64,000 bases of DNA from Bacteroidota bacterium (GTDB lineage Bacteria > Bacteroidota > Bacteroidia > Bacteroidales > Dysgonomonadaceae): positions 66,577 through 130,576 of the forward strand of contig JAEWGM010000008.1 in assembly GCA_023388315.1 (NCBI GenBank), in the 5' to 3' direction. How positions within the stretch are numbered: the first letter of the stretch is position 1; the number at the start of each line of letters is the position of its first letter. A program made the position numbers and the translations under genes. Shown here in pieces: positions 43,814 through 53,447 of the stretch. A model generated the notes under the pieces. That model saw nothing but the letters and a program-made list of their open reading frames with translations, was not told the DNA's origin and ran no database searches.

Positions 43814-44668
43814 ATGAAAAAAATAATTTTAACTTTAACTGCGATATCATTCGCCTTGCTGAATAGTGGGTGTTCTTCAGGAAAATTCACATCAAAAGCC
43901 GAAAAAAACGCTTGGAAACTTTCTATGCAATCCTACACTTTTCATTTATTTTCGGCTGCAGAAGCATTAGAAAAAACACAGCAACTCGGCTTAAAATATA
44001 TTGAAATCTATCCCGGACAAAAAATGGGTCACGACTTTAGCGATGCCGTTTTCGGGTACAATTTAAGCAATGACAATCAGGAAAAATTAAAAAAATTAGC
44101 TGCTTCAAAAGGCGTTAAGATTGTTTCTTCGGGAGTATGGACAGCCTCACGAGAAGAATGGGAAAAGATATTTTCCTTTGCTCGAAATATGGACATGGAA
44201 TTCATTAGTGCCGAACCAGCGCGTGAAGATTGGGACGTGGTGGAAAGCCTTGCCAGGGAATACGGAATAAAAGTAGCCACCCATAATCATCCCAACGAAA
44301 ACTCGTATTGGAAACCCGAAATCTTGCTCGACTATATTGGCCAAAGGGACGCGTTGTTAGGCTCAAGCGCCGATGTAGGCCACTTTAAACGAATGAATGT
44401 TGAACCAATATCAGCATTAAAGGAATTGCAAGACAGGCTTATTTCACTGCATTTTAAAGATATCGCTCCACAAGAGAACAACAACACATTTGAAGATGTG
44501 GTTTGGGGAACGGGTGTTTTGGATGTAAAATCTATGCTCCAAGAACTAAAACGTCAAAAATTTAAAGGTTACTTCACGATAGAATACGAAGCAAATTGGG
44601 AAAATAATTTACCGGAGATCAGGCAATCAATAGATTATTTCAATGAAATAGTCAACGAAATTTTATAA
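43814..44668 (+). CDS. TIM-barrel sugar isomerase/epimerase-like lipoprotein
   Basis: 284 residues from ATG 43814; signal ends LLNSGCSSG, so Cys19 is lipid-anchored. The barrel has ALEKTQQLGLKYIEIYPG (strand 1), AREYGIKVATHNHPNENSYW (metal-ligand region), GSSADVGHFKRM and YFTIEYEANWENN (C-terminal Glu). It is a distant relative of the barrels at 42718 and 44850, not a close copy. Own promoter and start, own transcript. Probable periplasmic role on a released sugar or keto-sugar, by context only. The frame from 43781 is rejected because it begins in the promoter. Confidence 0.85.
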   Translation: MKKIILTLTAISFALLNSGCSSGKFTSKAEKNAWKLSMQSYTFHLFSAAEALEKTQQLGLKYIEIYPGQKMGHDFSDAVFGYNLSNDNQEKLKKLAASKGVKIVSSGVWTASREEWEKIFSFARNMDMEFISAEPAREDWDVVESLAREYGIKVATHNHPNENSYWKPEILLDYIGQRDALLGSSADVGHFKRMNVEPISALKELQDRLISLHFKDIAPQENNNTFEDVVWGTGVLDVKSMLQELKRQKFKGYFTIEYEANWENNLPEIRQSIDYFNEIVNEIL

Positions 44669-44815
44669 ACGTGTTTTTACCTTTTCCGTTAACTTCAGCT
44701 TATATTTAGTGAATTTATTGAAATAAACTTATCTTTAACAAGAAAGACTCAATCGTTTTTCTTTTTTTGAAACTCTTTTTTCGTAATTTGCTCCTAGTAA
44801 GCTTTTAAATTTTAC

Positions 44816-44823
44816 TATCTTTA
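44816..44823 (+). promoter_or_regulatory. -7-like element before the second isomerase
   Basis: TATCTTTA, one mismatch to TAnnTTTG, ending 26 bases before ATG 44850. A TTTG at 44787-44790 is 25 bases upstream, longer spacing than usual. Confidence 0.35.
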
Positions 44824-44849
44824 GCATTTCAAGTTTATCCTTGAACAAA

Positions 44850-45767
44850 ATGAACAGAAAAGATTTCATCAAATCGACTGTGGTCTTAGCCGGTGCAGCA
44901 GCTGTGGCACCCTTTGCTTCGGCTTCTATATTTCAAAACGAAACGGCTGAAAAGGTCGTCCTCAAAAAAAGCCTTGGGCTTGGAATGATAAAAGAAGAAC
45001 TGTCGCTGACTGACAAATTCAAACTTGCAAAAGAATTGGGCTTTGACGGTTTGGAATTAAACAGCCCGGTTGATTTCAGCATGTCCGAAGTGTTGGAAGC
45101 CAAATCGAAATCGGGAATTGAACTTCCAACCGTTGTAAATAAAGACCATTGGAACTCGCCACTTTCCGATCCCGATCCCACTGTTAGAAAGAAATGCATC
45201 GACTCCGTATTGAGATCCTTACAAGAGATCAAAGAAATGGGAGGCGACACCGTGTTAGTAGTTCCGGGTGTAGTGAATGAAAAGGTTTCTTACGAGCAGG
45301 CATACATCACGTCGCAAAACGCGATCAGGGAATTAATTCCTTACGCTGAAAAAACCGGAATGCAAATAGCGTTGGAAAATGTGTGGAATAATTTTCTCAT
45401 CAGCCCCGTAGAAGCCAAAACATACATCGATGAAATAAATCATCCGCTGGTAGGCTGGTATTTCGATATTGGGAACGTGTTGCGATACGGTTGGCCTGAG
45501 CACTGGATTAAAACGCTTAATTCGCGTATTATGAAACTCCACATCAAGGAGTTTAGCAGGGAATTAATGAATTCAGAGGGTTTGTGGCAAGGTTTCAATG
45601 TCGATTTGCTTAAAGGCGATAATAACTGGCCGGTTGTGATGAAAGCCATAAGGGAAATAAATCACAAAGGCGGTTGGCTGACAGCGGAAGTTCCCGGAGG
45701 AGATAGGACTCATCTGAAAAATCTCTCAACTCAAATGGATAAAATTATCAGTTATTTGAACAATTAA
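44850..45767 (+). CDS. TIM-barrel sugar isomerase/epimerase-like protein (paralogue B)
   Basis: 305 residues; export signal NRKDFIKSTVVLAGAAAVAP. Shares long stretches with paralogue A at 42718 (GGDTVLVVPGVVN, LENVWNNFLISPVEAK, GWYFDIGNVLRYGWPEHWI), but the DNA has more G and C and uses different codons, so the two copies probably did not arise by recent tandem duplication. ATG 44850 preferred to TTG 44841. It is followed by an oxidoreductase after 10 bases, in the same isomerase-oxidoreductase pairing as in the first operon but reversed. Confidence 0.86.
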   Translation: MNRKDFIKSTVVLAGAAAVAPFASASIFQNETAEKVVLKKSLGLGMIKEELSLTDKFKLAKELGFDGLELNSPVDFSMSEVLEAKSKSGIELPTVVNKDHWNSPLSDPDPTVRKKCIDSVLRSLQEIKEMGGDTVLVVPGVVNEKVSYEQAYITSQNAIRELIPYAEKTGMQIALENVWNNFLISPVEAKTYIDEINHPLVGWYFDIGNVLRYGWPEHWIKTLNSRIMKLHIKEFSRELMNSEGLWQGFNVDLLKGDNNWPVVMKAIREINHKGGWLTAEVPGGDRTHLKNLSTQMDKIISYLNN

Positions 45768-45777
45768 AAATATAAAA

Positions 45778-47127
45778 ATGACGGACAAGAATAAATTATC
45801 AAGAAGAAATTTCCTTAAAAGTTCAGCAGCAATAAGTTCAATCGGAATTGCCGGCGGCATCCCTTTGCTGAGCTCCTGCTCATCAAAATCTAAAGACAAA
45901 AAAGCAGAGTTATCATTACCGCAATTGCTCAACCATGCACCCGATGGGCCCATACTAAAAGCCGGATTAATAGGCTGCGGTGGACGCGGAACAGGTGCCG
46001 CAATCGATTTTTTAAATGCGGGGCCGAATTTGCAAATAGTAGCTTTAGGCGATGTTTTTGAAGACAAATTAAACCATTGCAGAGACATTCTTAAAAAAGA
46101 GAAAAACGTTGAAATCCCTGATGAAAACTGTTTTATAGGTTTCGATAATTACGAAAAAGTGATCGATTCGGGTATCGATGTTGTACTGCTTTGCGCACCG
46201 CCTCATTTTCGTCCGGCACATCTGGAAGCTGCCGTAAATGCCCGAAAGCACATCTTTATGGAAAAACCCATTGCGGTTGATCCGGTGGGCGTGCGAAAAG
46301 TGCTAGCGGCCATAAAAAGATCAGAAACGCTGAATCTCAATATCATAAGCGGAACGGTGCGTCGTTCGCAAAAAGACTATCTGGAAACACGCCGCCGAGT
46401 GCTTAACGGCGAAATCGGCGATATAGTAGGCGCGCATATGATAAGAAACGGTGGCACGTTGTGGCACGTGAAAAGAAGGCCCGAATGGACTGATATGGAA
46501 TATATGCTGCGCAATTGGGTGAACTTTTGTTGGCTTTCGGGCGATTTGCTTGCAGAGCAGTTTATTCACGAAATAGACGTTATGCTTTGGTATTTTAACA
46601 AATACCCAACCAAAGCCACGGCGTGGGGTGGCCGGCACCGACGTGTAACGGGCGATGTTTACGACTTTTTCAGCATTGAGTATCTTTTCGAAAACGGAAT
46701 GCGCGGACATTGCGCTTCGCGACAAATTGATGGATCCACCAATGGAAAAGTGGAGCAAATTTCCTGTCAAAACGGCTACGCCGATGCTGCCGGAAAACTA
46801 TTCGATTTAAACGGAAACGTTATTTGGGAATATCCTTATCCTGAGCAATCCGACACAGAATCGGAATGGCACGTTACCAATCCATTCTTGCAGGAGCACA
46901 TCAATTTGGTTACTGCCATCAGAACGGGAAACACCATCAACGATGGCGAAAGCCAAGCCTACTCTACCCTCACCGCCATTATGGGCCGCATAGCCGCTTA
47001 CACCGGAAAAGACGTTACGTGGGAAGAAGTGTTGAACTCCGATCTCTATTTAGGCCCAAAAACATACGTAATGGGTCCGGTGGAAGGTATTCCGGAAGTT
47101 GTTCCTGTGCCAGGCGTACCGGGGTAA
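45778..47127 (+). CDS. Gfo/Idh/MocA oxidoreductase, lipoprotein-like Tat substrate
   Basis: 449 residues. N-terminus SRRNFLKSSAAISSIGIAG followed by PLLSSCSSKS, combining a twin-arginine motif with a possible lipobox (Cys at about 36-37). Rossmann motif AGLIGCGGRGTGAAID, EKP motif FMEKPIAVDPVGV and SGDLLAEQFIHEIDVMLWYF at the active-site region. Most similar in the window to the 41388 gene (shared GCGGRGTGAA and LRNW segments). Higher GC than the SusCD genes (29 of 60 at 46501-46560). A terminator follows, so the pair 44850-45778 is a two-gene unit. Confidence 0.9.
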   Translation: MTDKNKLSRRNFLKSSAAISSIGIAGGIPLLSSCSSKSKDKKAELSLPQLLNHAPDGPILKAGLIGCGGRGTGAAIDFLNAGPNLQIVALGDVFEDKLNHCRDILKKEKNVEIPDENCFIGFDNYEKVIDSGIDVVLLCAPPHFRPAHLEAAVNARKHIFMEKPIAVDPVGVRKVLAAIKRSETLNLNIISGTVRRSQKDYLETRRRVLNGEIGDIVGAHMIRNGGTLWHVKRRPEWTDMEYMLRNWVNFCWLSGDLLAEQFIHEIDVMLWYFNKYPTKATAWGGRHRRVTGDVYDFFSIEYLFENGMRGHCASRQIDGSTNGKVEQISCQNGYADAAGKLFDLNGNVIWEYPYPEQSDTESEWHVTNPFLQEHINLVTAIRTGNTINDGESQAYSTLTAIMGRIAAYTGKDVTWEEVLNSDLYLGPKTYVMGPVEGIPEVVPVPGVPG

Positions 47128-47148
47128 GAGTAAAATAGTAAAATAACT

Positions 47149-47183
47149 AATAGAGACGTTATAAAATGAACGTCTCTATTTTG
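47149..47183 (+). terminator. Terminator after the oxidoreductase at 45778
   Basis: 12-bp perfect stem AATAGAGACGTT / AACGTCTCTATT, 8-base loop, then TTGT. Confidence 0.8.
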
Positions 47184-47249
47184 TCTATATTGACAAGTAA
47201 AAAACAACAATTTTAACATTAAGTTTACATAAATAACTAAAAATTTACC

Positions 47250-47257
47250 TATCTTTG
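47250..47257 (+). promoter_or_regulatory. -7 element of the second SusCD operon
   Basis: TATCTTTG, an exact match to TAnnTTTG, 72 bases before the SusC start; the leader is about 65 bases. Confidence 0.5.
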
Positions 47258-47329
47258 TGAAGACCACTTATAAAAACTGCATTTCAACGATAAACAAACA
47301 CATACTAATAAACTAAATTACTATAGCTC

Positions 47330-50293
47330 ATGAAAAAAAACAGTGTTCTTATTGTTCTCCTGGTGTTCTTTATTTTAATATCAGGTGAAAAATTAATTGG
47401 GAATGTGACTATTAATTTCAATTCAACAGAAATTAATATGTCGCAACAACAAAAACGTATTTACGGAACTGTTACTGATAAGGAGGGCAATCCACTTCCC
47501 TACGTTAGTATAGTTGTGAAAGGCTCTACAACTGGAACATCTAGCAACGAAATTGGAGTGTATGAAATCAATGTGCAAGGCAATGTCACATTAATTTATA
47601 GTCTTATGGGGTTCAAAGATTATGAGATAAATACTGAAGGAAAAGAGAAAATTGATGTGGTTCTTTTAGATGACAACATTGCCCTTGATGAAGTTGTGGT
47701 TACTGGATACAATACCGTTGAAAGAAAGCACTTAGCATCATCCATTGAATCTGTTGATTTGGAGAGAGCAATTAGCCGCCCTATTATCAAACTAGAAGAA
47801 GTATTTTCTGGCACGGTAGCCGGTGTTACGATGTTGCGAGGTAGTAACCTCCCTGGATCAGTACCTGGCAGCATTTCTATTAGAGGAATCAGTACCTTAC
47901 AGAATGCCGAACCATTGGTAATAATTGATGGAATGGAACAACCTTTAACCGATGTGGACCCTAACCAAATAAGAAGCATTAACATCTTAAAAGACGCTGC
48001 TGCAGCATCTATGTATGGTTCAAGAGGAGCAAACGGAGTTATTATTATTGAGACCAACAGAGGGGTAACGGGGCAATTCACAGTGAATGTAAATTCTTGG
48101 TTCGCTGTACTTCAACCTCTTAATCTTCCTGATTTTGTAAACTCAGCAGATTTCATGCGATATAGAAACGAAGCATATACAATACAGGGACAGCCTCTTT
48201 TATATACAGATGAAGACATTAGACTGGCCCAAGAAGGTAAAACACCCAATACCGATTGGGTAAAACAGATTATGGAAAGGACTGCCACAGCACATAATAC
48301 CTCGGCAAGTATATCCGGAGGAGGAGGAGTTGGCACATTTAACTTAATGTTGAATTATGTGGAAGAAAACGGGCTAAACAAAATTGAAGGTTCTGACAAA
48401 TTTAGTGCTCGTTTCAATACCAACATTAATATTGCTGATAAATTCATTCTTCTTGCAGATTTTTACGCCCATAGATTAAAAGTTGACAGATTGCGCAGAA
48501 ATAACGACGGACACGGTTTATATCAAATTGCATGGAGAATGAATCCCACACAAGGCGTCTACTATGAGAATACGGATATTCCAGATCATTATATGTTGCA
48601 TAATGATTTGAATCCAGTGGCTTTTATCAATCAAGGAGGAACTTGGAATTATATGTATGATAAGAGTACAATTAATTTAAGACCTCGATACTATATAACG
48701 GATTATCTTAATTTCGAAGGGAATGTATCTTACATGATTGATAAATCTGCCAGCAAATGGAGGAGGCTCACTCACAAGTTTTTCGACGGCGATGGCAAAC
48801 CGGTTACTACATGGGGGAATGACATTGGATCGGAACAAAACGTCAGCCAGAGTCAGTTAACAGGAAGAGCTTTACTTAACTTTGAAAAAGACTTAAGAAA
48901 TGCCAAAGACAAACTCTATGCTGTTGCCGGAGCAGAAGCGATGTCTTATGTTTTTACCGATTATAGAGAAATAACCAAAGCATCATTCTTTACCAAATTC
49001 AATTACTCTTTCGATAACAGATATCTATTAGAAGCAACGTTTAGAACAGATGGTAGCAGTAAATTTGCTCCAGGTCGTCAATGGGGGTTTTTCCCATCAG
49101 CCTCAATTGGATGGAATGTACATAACGAGAACTTTTTGTCACCCTTAACAGAATCAGGACAGCTAAACGAGTTGAAATTTAGAGCTTCATACGGTAAAAT
49201 TGGTAATGAAAACGTAAATCCTTATTTATGGCAAGAAGTGGTTAACACGTGGGGTTGGACAATGCGTGTTCCTAATCCGGAATTTACTTGGGAAAAACAA
49301 GATCAATGGAACGTAGGTGTAGATATGGCACTTTTGAAAAACAGATTGACACTTACTGCAGACGTTTACCACAAACATTCATATGACCTAATTTATTCTC
49401 AGTTTCCAGTGCCACCATTAACGGGTTCATATTATCTTGAGTCATCTGTAAATATCGGTGAAGTGGAAAACAGAGGTTGGGAAATTTCTGCTAAATGGAG
49501 TGATAAGATCAATGATTTTTCTTATAGCATCGGTGGAATGCTCTTTGACAATAAAAATCAAGTGCTCAAAGCTGGATATAATACTTCTGATACCTTAATT
49601 TTTAAAGGAACAAACGACAGGATATGGTACAAAGGCATCCCAATAAACAATTATTATGGTTACGAAACCGATGGATATTTCCAAAATCAAGCAGAAATTG
49701 ACGCGACAGAAGCAAAATTTCCTAACACACTTCCTGGAGATATAAAATACGTAGATCAAAATAATGATGGTATTTTAAATGACGCAGACAGGGTTTTCTT
49801 AGGAGACCCGTCGCCTCGCTACAACTATTCTGTAACTATGGACTTACGTTATAAACAATGGGATTTCAGTTTGCTAGGTCAAGGAGTCGGAAAAAGAACA
49901 GGTAGACTAGGAGGCCAAGAAGGATATCCCGTTTTTGTAGATGGCGGCAGCAATAACTTGGGAGCCCCAAGACAATATTACGTTGATAACAGATGGACCC
50001 CTGAAACGCCCAATAGCCGTTTTCCTAGAGTTTGGACTGGTTCCAGTACTAACACCTATTTGAGTGATGTATGGTTGAGTGATGCATCTTTTTTCAGAAT
50101 AAAATCACTTCAACTTGGCTACTCAATTCCTAAAGTTGGAAATCACTTACGAAACCTTCGCATATATTTCAATGCTCAAGATTTTGTAACTTTCACAAAA
50201 TGGGAAGGTCTTGAGCCAGAGCGTGACGGTGGCAATGGAAACTATCCACGCATGGCTTCATACAGCATTGGTTTTCAAGTAACATTATTTTAA
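47330..50293 (+). CDS. SusC/RagA TonB-dependent transporter (no signalling domain)
   Basis: Second outer-membrane importer of the locus, 987 residues. Signal (about 1-26), a carboxypeptidase-regulatory-like domain (about 44-120, RIYGTVTDKEGNPLPYVSIVV), plug (about 125-250, with DEVVVTGYNTVERKHLASSI and LKDAAAASMYGSRGANGVIII) and a beta-barrel ending SIGFQVTLF. It lacks the STN domain seen in the first SusC, so it is not expected to signal to FecR. It pairs with the SusD 20 bases downstream. AT-rich (22 of 60 at 49321-49380). Confidence 0.94.
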   Translation: MKKNSVLIVLLVFFILISGEKLIGNVTINFNSTEINMSQQQKRIYGTVTDKEGNPLPYVSIVVKGSTTGTSSNEIGVYEINVQGNVTLIYSLMGFKDYEINTEGKEKIDVVLLDDNIALDEVVVTGYNTVERKHLASSIESVDLERAISRPIIKLEEVFSGTVAGVTMLRGSNLPGSVPGSISIRGISTLQNAEPLVIIDGMEQPLTDVDPNQIRSINILKDAAAASMYGSRGANGVIIIETNRGVTGQFTVNVNSWFAVLQPLNLPDFVNSADFMRYRNEAYTIQGQPLLYTDEDIRLAQEGKTPNTDWVKQIMERTATAHNTSASISGGGGVGTFNLMLNYVEENGLNKIEGSDKFSARFNTNINIADKFILLADFYAHRLKVDRLRRNNDGHGLYQIAWRMNPTQGVYYENTDIPDHYMLHNDLNPVAFINQGGTWNYMYDKSTINLRPRYYITDYLNFEGNVSYMIDKSASKWRRLTHKFFDGDGKPVTTWGNDIGSEQNVSQSQLTGRALLNFEKDLRNAKDKLYAVAGAEAMSYVFTDYREITKASFFTKFNYSFDNRYLLEATFRTDGSSKFAPGRQWGFFPSASIGWNVHNENFLSPLTESGQLNELKFRASYGKIGNENVNPYLWQEVVNTWGWTMRVPNPEFTWEKQDQWNVGVDMALLKNRLTLTADVYHKHSYDLIYSQFPVPPLTGSYYLESSVNIGEVENRGWEISAKWSDKINDFSYSIGGMLFDNKNQVLKAGYNTSDTLIFKGTNDRIWYKGIPINNYYGYETDGYFQNQAEIDATEAKFPNTLPGDIKYVDQNNDGILNDADRVFLGDPSPRYNYSVTMDLRYKQWDFSLLGQGVGKRTGRLGGQEGYPVFVDGGSNNLGAPRQYYVDNRWTPETPNSRFPRVWTGSSTNTYLSDVWLSDASFFRIKSLQLGYSIPKVGNHLRNLRIYFNAQDFVTFTKWEGLEPERDGGNGNYPRMASYSIGFQVTLF

Positions 50294-50313
50294 GACAAAT
50301 AAAATTTATAACA

Positions 50314-51921
50314 ATGAATAAAATGAAAAAAATCATATTCCTAATATTAATATCATTCGCTATTGGCAGTTGTGCGGATTTTTTGGATAAAAGAGACCCG
50401 ACAGCCACATCGTTTGTTGAGTTTTTCAACGATGAAGAAGATTTAAGAAGGGTCGTTTATAGTAGTTATTTGGATGTATTTACCCATCCCACAACTCGTG
50501 CTATTATATTTTATATGGATGAAGGTAAATCTGATAATGCTTATAGCCGATTACAAGGAGACAGACAACAAAATATTGCCAATGGAAACTTCAACAGCAA
50601 CACATACGACTTCTTGTATTACTATGAGTTGTATATGAAACACTTGGGCAGGTTAAACACATTTATAGCATCAACAGATGTACCTTATGTAGAAGACGAA
50701 AGTGTGAGAGAAAAATATAAAGGCATTCTGGAAGCCTTAAGAGTATGGCACTATTTCAGATTAACTATGAGATGGGCAGACATACCTTTTGTTTTGGAGC
50801 CTGCAGACTTGGAAACTGCCCGCCAACCGGCAACACCAAAAGCAGAAGTTCTGGAAAAGCTATTTTCTTTGTCAGAAGAGATTGCAGCCAAACTCCCGCC
50901 CGACGAATATACTACCGATAAGTATATGTTCAACAGATATTCTTTCAAAGCACTTACTATGCGTTATGCTTTGTATAATGGAAGATATGAATTAGCTGCT
51001 AAATTGGCAAAAGAAATAATCGATAGTAGAAAATACTCCTTGCATCCAGTTTATGGCGATTTGTTTAATTACAACGCAGATAAGACCAATAATGAGTTCA
51101 TTATGTGGTTTGACATGGCAAGCCATAATAACAGCGCTACACAATCTTTCCAGCATTTAGGGCCACATTACAGAACTGGCCCTGGACAATCATATTGTGT
51201 TCCCACTAAAGCGCTAGTTGATGCTTACTGGACAGCACAAGGAAGACGCATTGATAATTGTCCGTTACATACCAAAGAAGAATATGAGCTTAATCCGGCA
51301 TTAAATAGGGACCCACGTTATAGTTCATCGATTATGGGTCACGGAGATACATTCTATGGAGAAACAATTGATATTTATAATGAAAATTCTCCCATGTATT
51401 ATCAACGATTAAGAGCAAGCAGCACTGGATACTGGTTTAAAAAATTTGTAGATGAAACAGATGCTTTTAAAGGTGGCGGCAACATGGACTTCCCTCTTTT
51501 GCGTTATGCAGAAGTATTACTCACATATGCAGAAGCAAAAATAATGATGAATCAAATAGACGATTTAACAAAGAAATGCATCAATGATATACGCACTAGG
51601 GCTGGGTTAGATATGTCTTTTGCTGATGTGACCCTACCCGTTTATGCAGCCTACACGCAACAACAGTGGGTGGATTTAATAAGAAATGAAAGACGTTTAG
51701 AATTAGCAGCCGAAGGCCAACGCTATGATGATATCATTAGGTGGCGTATTGCAGAAGATGTTCTTAACAAACCGGCTGAGGGACATACAAGAATTGTGGA
51801 TGGGAGCAGAGAAACGTTAAAAGTGGAAGACCGATCGTTTAAACCCCACAATTATTTGTGGCCATTTCACGAAAACAGTTTAAAAGTTGAACCTGGCTTA
51901 ACACAAAATCCAGGGTATTAG
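50314..51921 (+). CDS. SusD/RagB surface ligand-binding lipoprotein
   Basis: 535 residues; lipoprotein signal ending FAIGSCADF (Cys19 counting from the ATG at 50314). SusD order: N-terminal helices with LEALRVWHYFRLTMRWADIPF near residue 150, and a C-terminal domain with LLRYAEVLLTYAEAKIMMNQ and NERRLELAAEGQRYDDIIRWR, ending VEPGLTQNPGY. It partners the SusC just upstream; overall similarity to the first SusD is low, so the two pairs probably take different ligands. Confidence 0.94.
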   Translation: MNKMKKIIFLILISFAIGSCADFLDKRDPTATSFVEFFNDEEDLRRVVYSSYLDVFTHPTTRAIIFYMDEGKSDNAYSRLQGDRQQNIANGNFNSNTYDFLYYYELYMKHLGRLNTFIASTDVPYVEDESVREKYKGILEALRVWHYFRLTMRWADIPFVLEPADLETARQPATPKAEVLEKLFSLSEEIAAKLPPDEYTTDKYMFNRYSFKALTMRYALYNGRYELAAKLAKEIIDSRKYSLHPVYGDLFNYNADKTNNEFIMWFDMASHNNSATQSFQHLGPHYRTGPGQSYCVPTKALVDAYWTAQGRRIDNCPLHTKEEYELNPALNRDPRYSSSIMGHGDTFYGETIDIYNENSPMYYQRLRASSTGYWFKKFVDETDAFKGGGNMDFPLLRYAEVLLTYAEAKIMMNQIDDLTKKCINDIRTRAGLDMSFADVTLPVYAAYTQQQWVDLIRNERRLELAAEGQRYDDIIRWRIAEDVLNKPAEGHTRIVDGSRETLKVEDRSFKPHNYLWPFHENSLKVEPGLTQNPGY

Positions 51922-52013
51922 GATATTAAAGTATGTGAGACTATTAGCCCTAGCAAGTGAATCACAATCTACACACCCCACATTTATATATTTGGGATAA
52001 GTAAATTGAAATT

Positions 52014-52060
52014 GTATGGAAGATGTTTGAAGCAAAGTTTTTCAAATATCTTCCATATAC
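52014..52060 (+). other. Stable hairpin between SusD and the third oxidoreductase
   Basis: GTATGGAAGATGTTTGAA (52014-52031) and its near complement at 52041-52060 form a stem of about 16 pairs with a 9-base loop. No T tract follows on the plus strand; it may stabilise the upstream mRNA or mark processing. Confidence 0.5.
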
Positions 52061-52087
52061 AAAAATCAACTTTCATTCACAAAAAAC

Positions 52088-53437
52088 ATGCAAAATAGAC
52101 GCGAATTTCTAAAAAAAATGGCGATAAGTGCTGCAGCGCTCAATTCAGCTTCTTCATTACTTTCCGCTGCCGACAAGCGAATGGCTAAAGCTAGGAAAAC
52201 GTCAATATCTCCTAATTCTCTTATCAATATTGCTCTAGTAGGCAAGGGTGGCATGGGAACCTCGGATACGAGAACCGCTTTATCTGTTGGTGGCGTAAAG
52301 TTAGTCGCTGTATGCGATTTATATGATAAAAGATTAGATGAAGCCAAAACACAATGGGGAAATGACTTATTTATTACTAAAGATTACAAAGAAGTTTTGG
52401 CATTGAATAATGTTGACGCGGTAATAATTGCTACCCCTGACCACTGGCATCAAGCAATTGCGATAGAAGCAATGAAGCAAGGGAAACATGTGTATTGTGA
52501 AAAGCCTATAATACATAAATTAAACGAAGGAAAAAGATTAATAGAGACGCAGAAGAAAACAAAGTCTTTTTTTCAGATCGGAAGTCAGGGTATGTCTTCC
52601 GTAGGAAATCATATGGCAAAATTATTAATTCAAAAAGGGATAATAGGGAAAGTTAATTTTATTGAAGGAGAGTTTACAGCTGCGCCTAGAACGTTACACT
52701 CTTTTAAAACTCCGTTAGACGCTTCTGTAAAAACCATATGGTGGGATCGTTTTTTGGGAAATGCCCCTAAGATATCATTTAATGCTCAACGTTTTTTCGC
52801 GTGGCGTAATTGGAAAGATTATGGCACCACTATAGCCGGGGATTTATTTGTCCATGTCTTATCTAGCGTTCATTATATTATGGATACGCCCGGACCGCAT
52901 AAAATATATACGACCGGAGGAATTCGTCATTACACGGACGGATCTCGAGACACTCCTGATGTAATGTTAGGCTTTTTCGATTATCCGGAAAAAAACAATT
53001 TGGGCGCCTTCACGCTGTCGTTGGGAGCAAATTATGTGGACGGGATTTCTAAAAAATGGGGAAGTACAGATTTTAAAATTATCGGTTCAAAAGGGTCTCT
53101 TGACGTTAAATGGAACGAAGTAAGATTGAAAACTACATACGATGTAAATGAAAAAGATTTTAAAATACTCGATGAAATAGGACAAAAAATAAATAAACCG
53201 CAAAAGATAAGTTCAAAAGAATACAATATAACAGTGTTGGAGGGAGACAGAGGAGGACATTATCACCATTTTTCTAATTTTTTTGATGCCATCAGAAATA
53301 ATAAGCCCCTGACTGCCGATGTTCTTTTCGGAGTACGATCTTCTGCTCCAGCTATTTTGAGCTATCAGAGCTATATACAAAATCAGGCTATTTACTGGGA
53401 TTCGGAATCTCTCACAATACAAAAGAAAAAACTTTAA
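52088..53437 (+). CDS. Gfo/Idh/MocA oxidoreductase with Tat-type signal
   Basis: 449 residues. N-terminal NRREFLKKMAISAAALNS twin-arginine signal, Rossmann motif ALVGKGGMGTSDTRTALS, EKP motif VYCEKPIIHKLN and active-site region GDLFVHVLSSVHYIMDTPGP. It belongs to a different branch from the 41388 and 45778 genes: GKGGMG instead of GCGGRG, and a divergent active-site segment. It starts 166 bases after the SusD stop, with a hairpin between, and is followed by a DUF1080 gene after 10 bases. That pairing of Gfo/Idh/MocA with DUF1080 is the hallmark of 3-keto-glycoside loci. Confidence 0.9.
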   Translation: MQNRREFLKKMAISAAALNSASSLLSAADKRMAKARKTSISPNSLINIALVGKGGMGTSDTRTALSVGGVKLVAVCDLYDKRLDEAKTQWGNDLFITKDYKEVLALNNVDAVIIATPDHWHQAIAIEAMKQGKHVYCEKPIIHKLNEGKRLIETQKKTKSFFQIGSQGMSSVGNHMAKLLIQKGIIGKVNFIEGEFTAAPRTLHSFKTPLDASVKTIWWDRFLGNAPKISFNAQRFFAWRNWKDYGTTIAGDLFVHVLSSVHYIMDTPGPHKIYTTGGIRHYTDGSRDTPDVMLGFFDYPEKNNLGAFTLSLGANYVDGISKKWGSTDFKIIGSKGSLDVKWNEVRLKTTYDVNEKDFKILDEIGQKINKPQKISSKEYNITVLEGDRGGHYHHFSNFFDAIRNNKPLTADVLFGVRSSAPAILSYQSYIQNQAIYWDSESLTIQKKKL

Positions 53438-53447
53438 GATAGTATCA

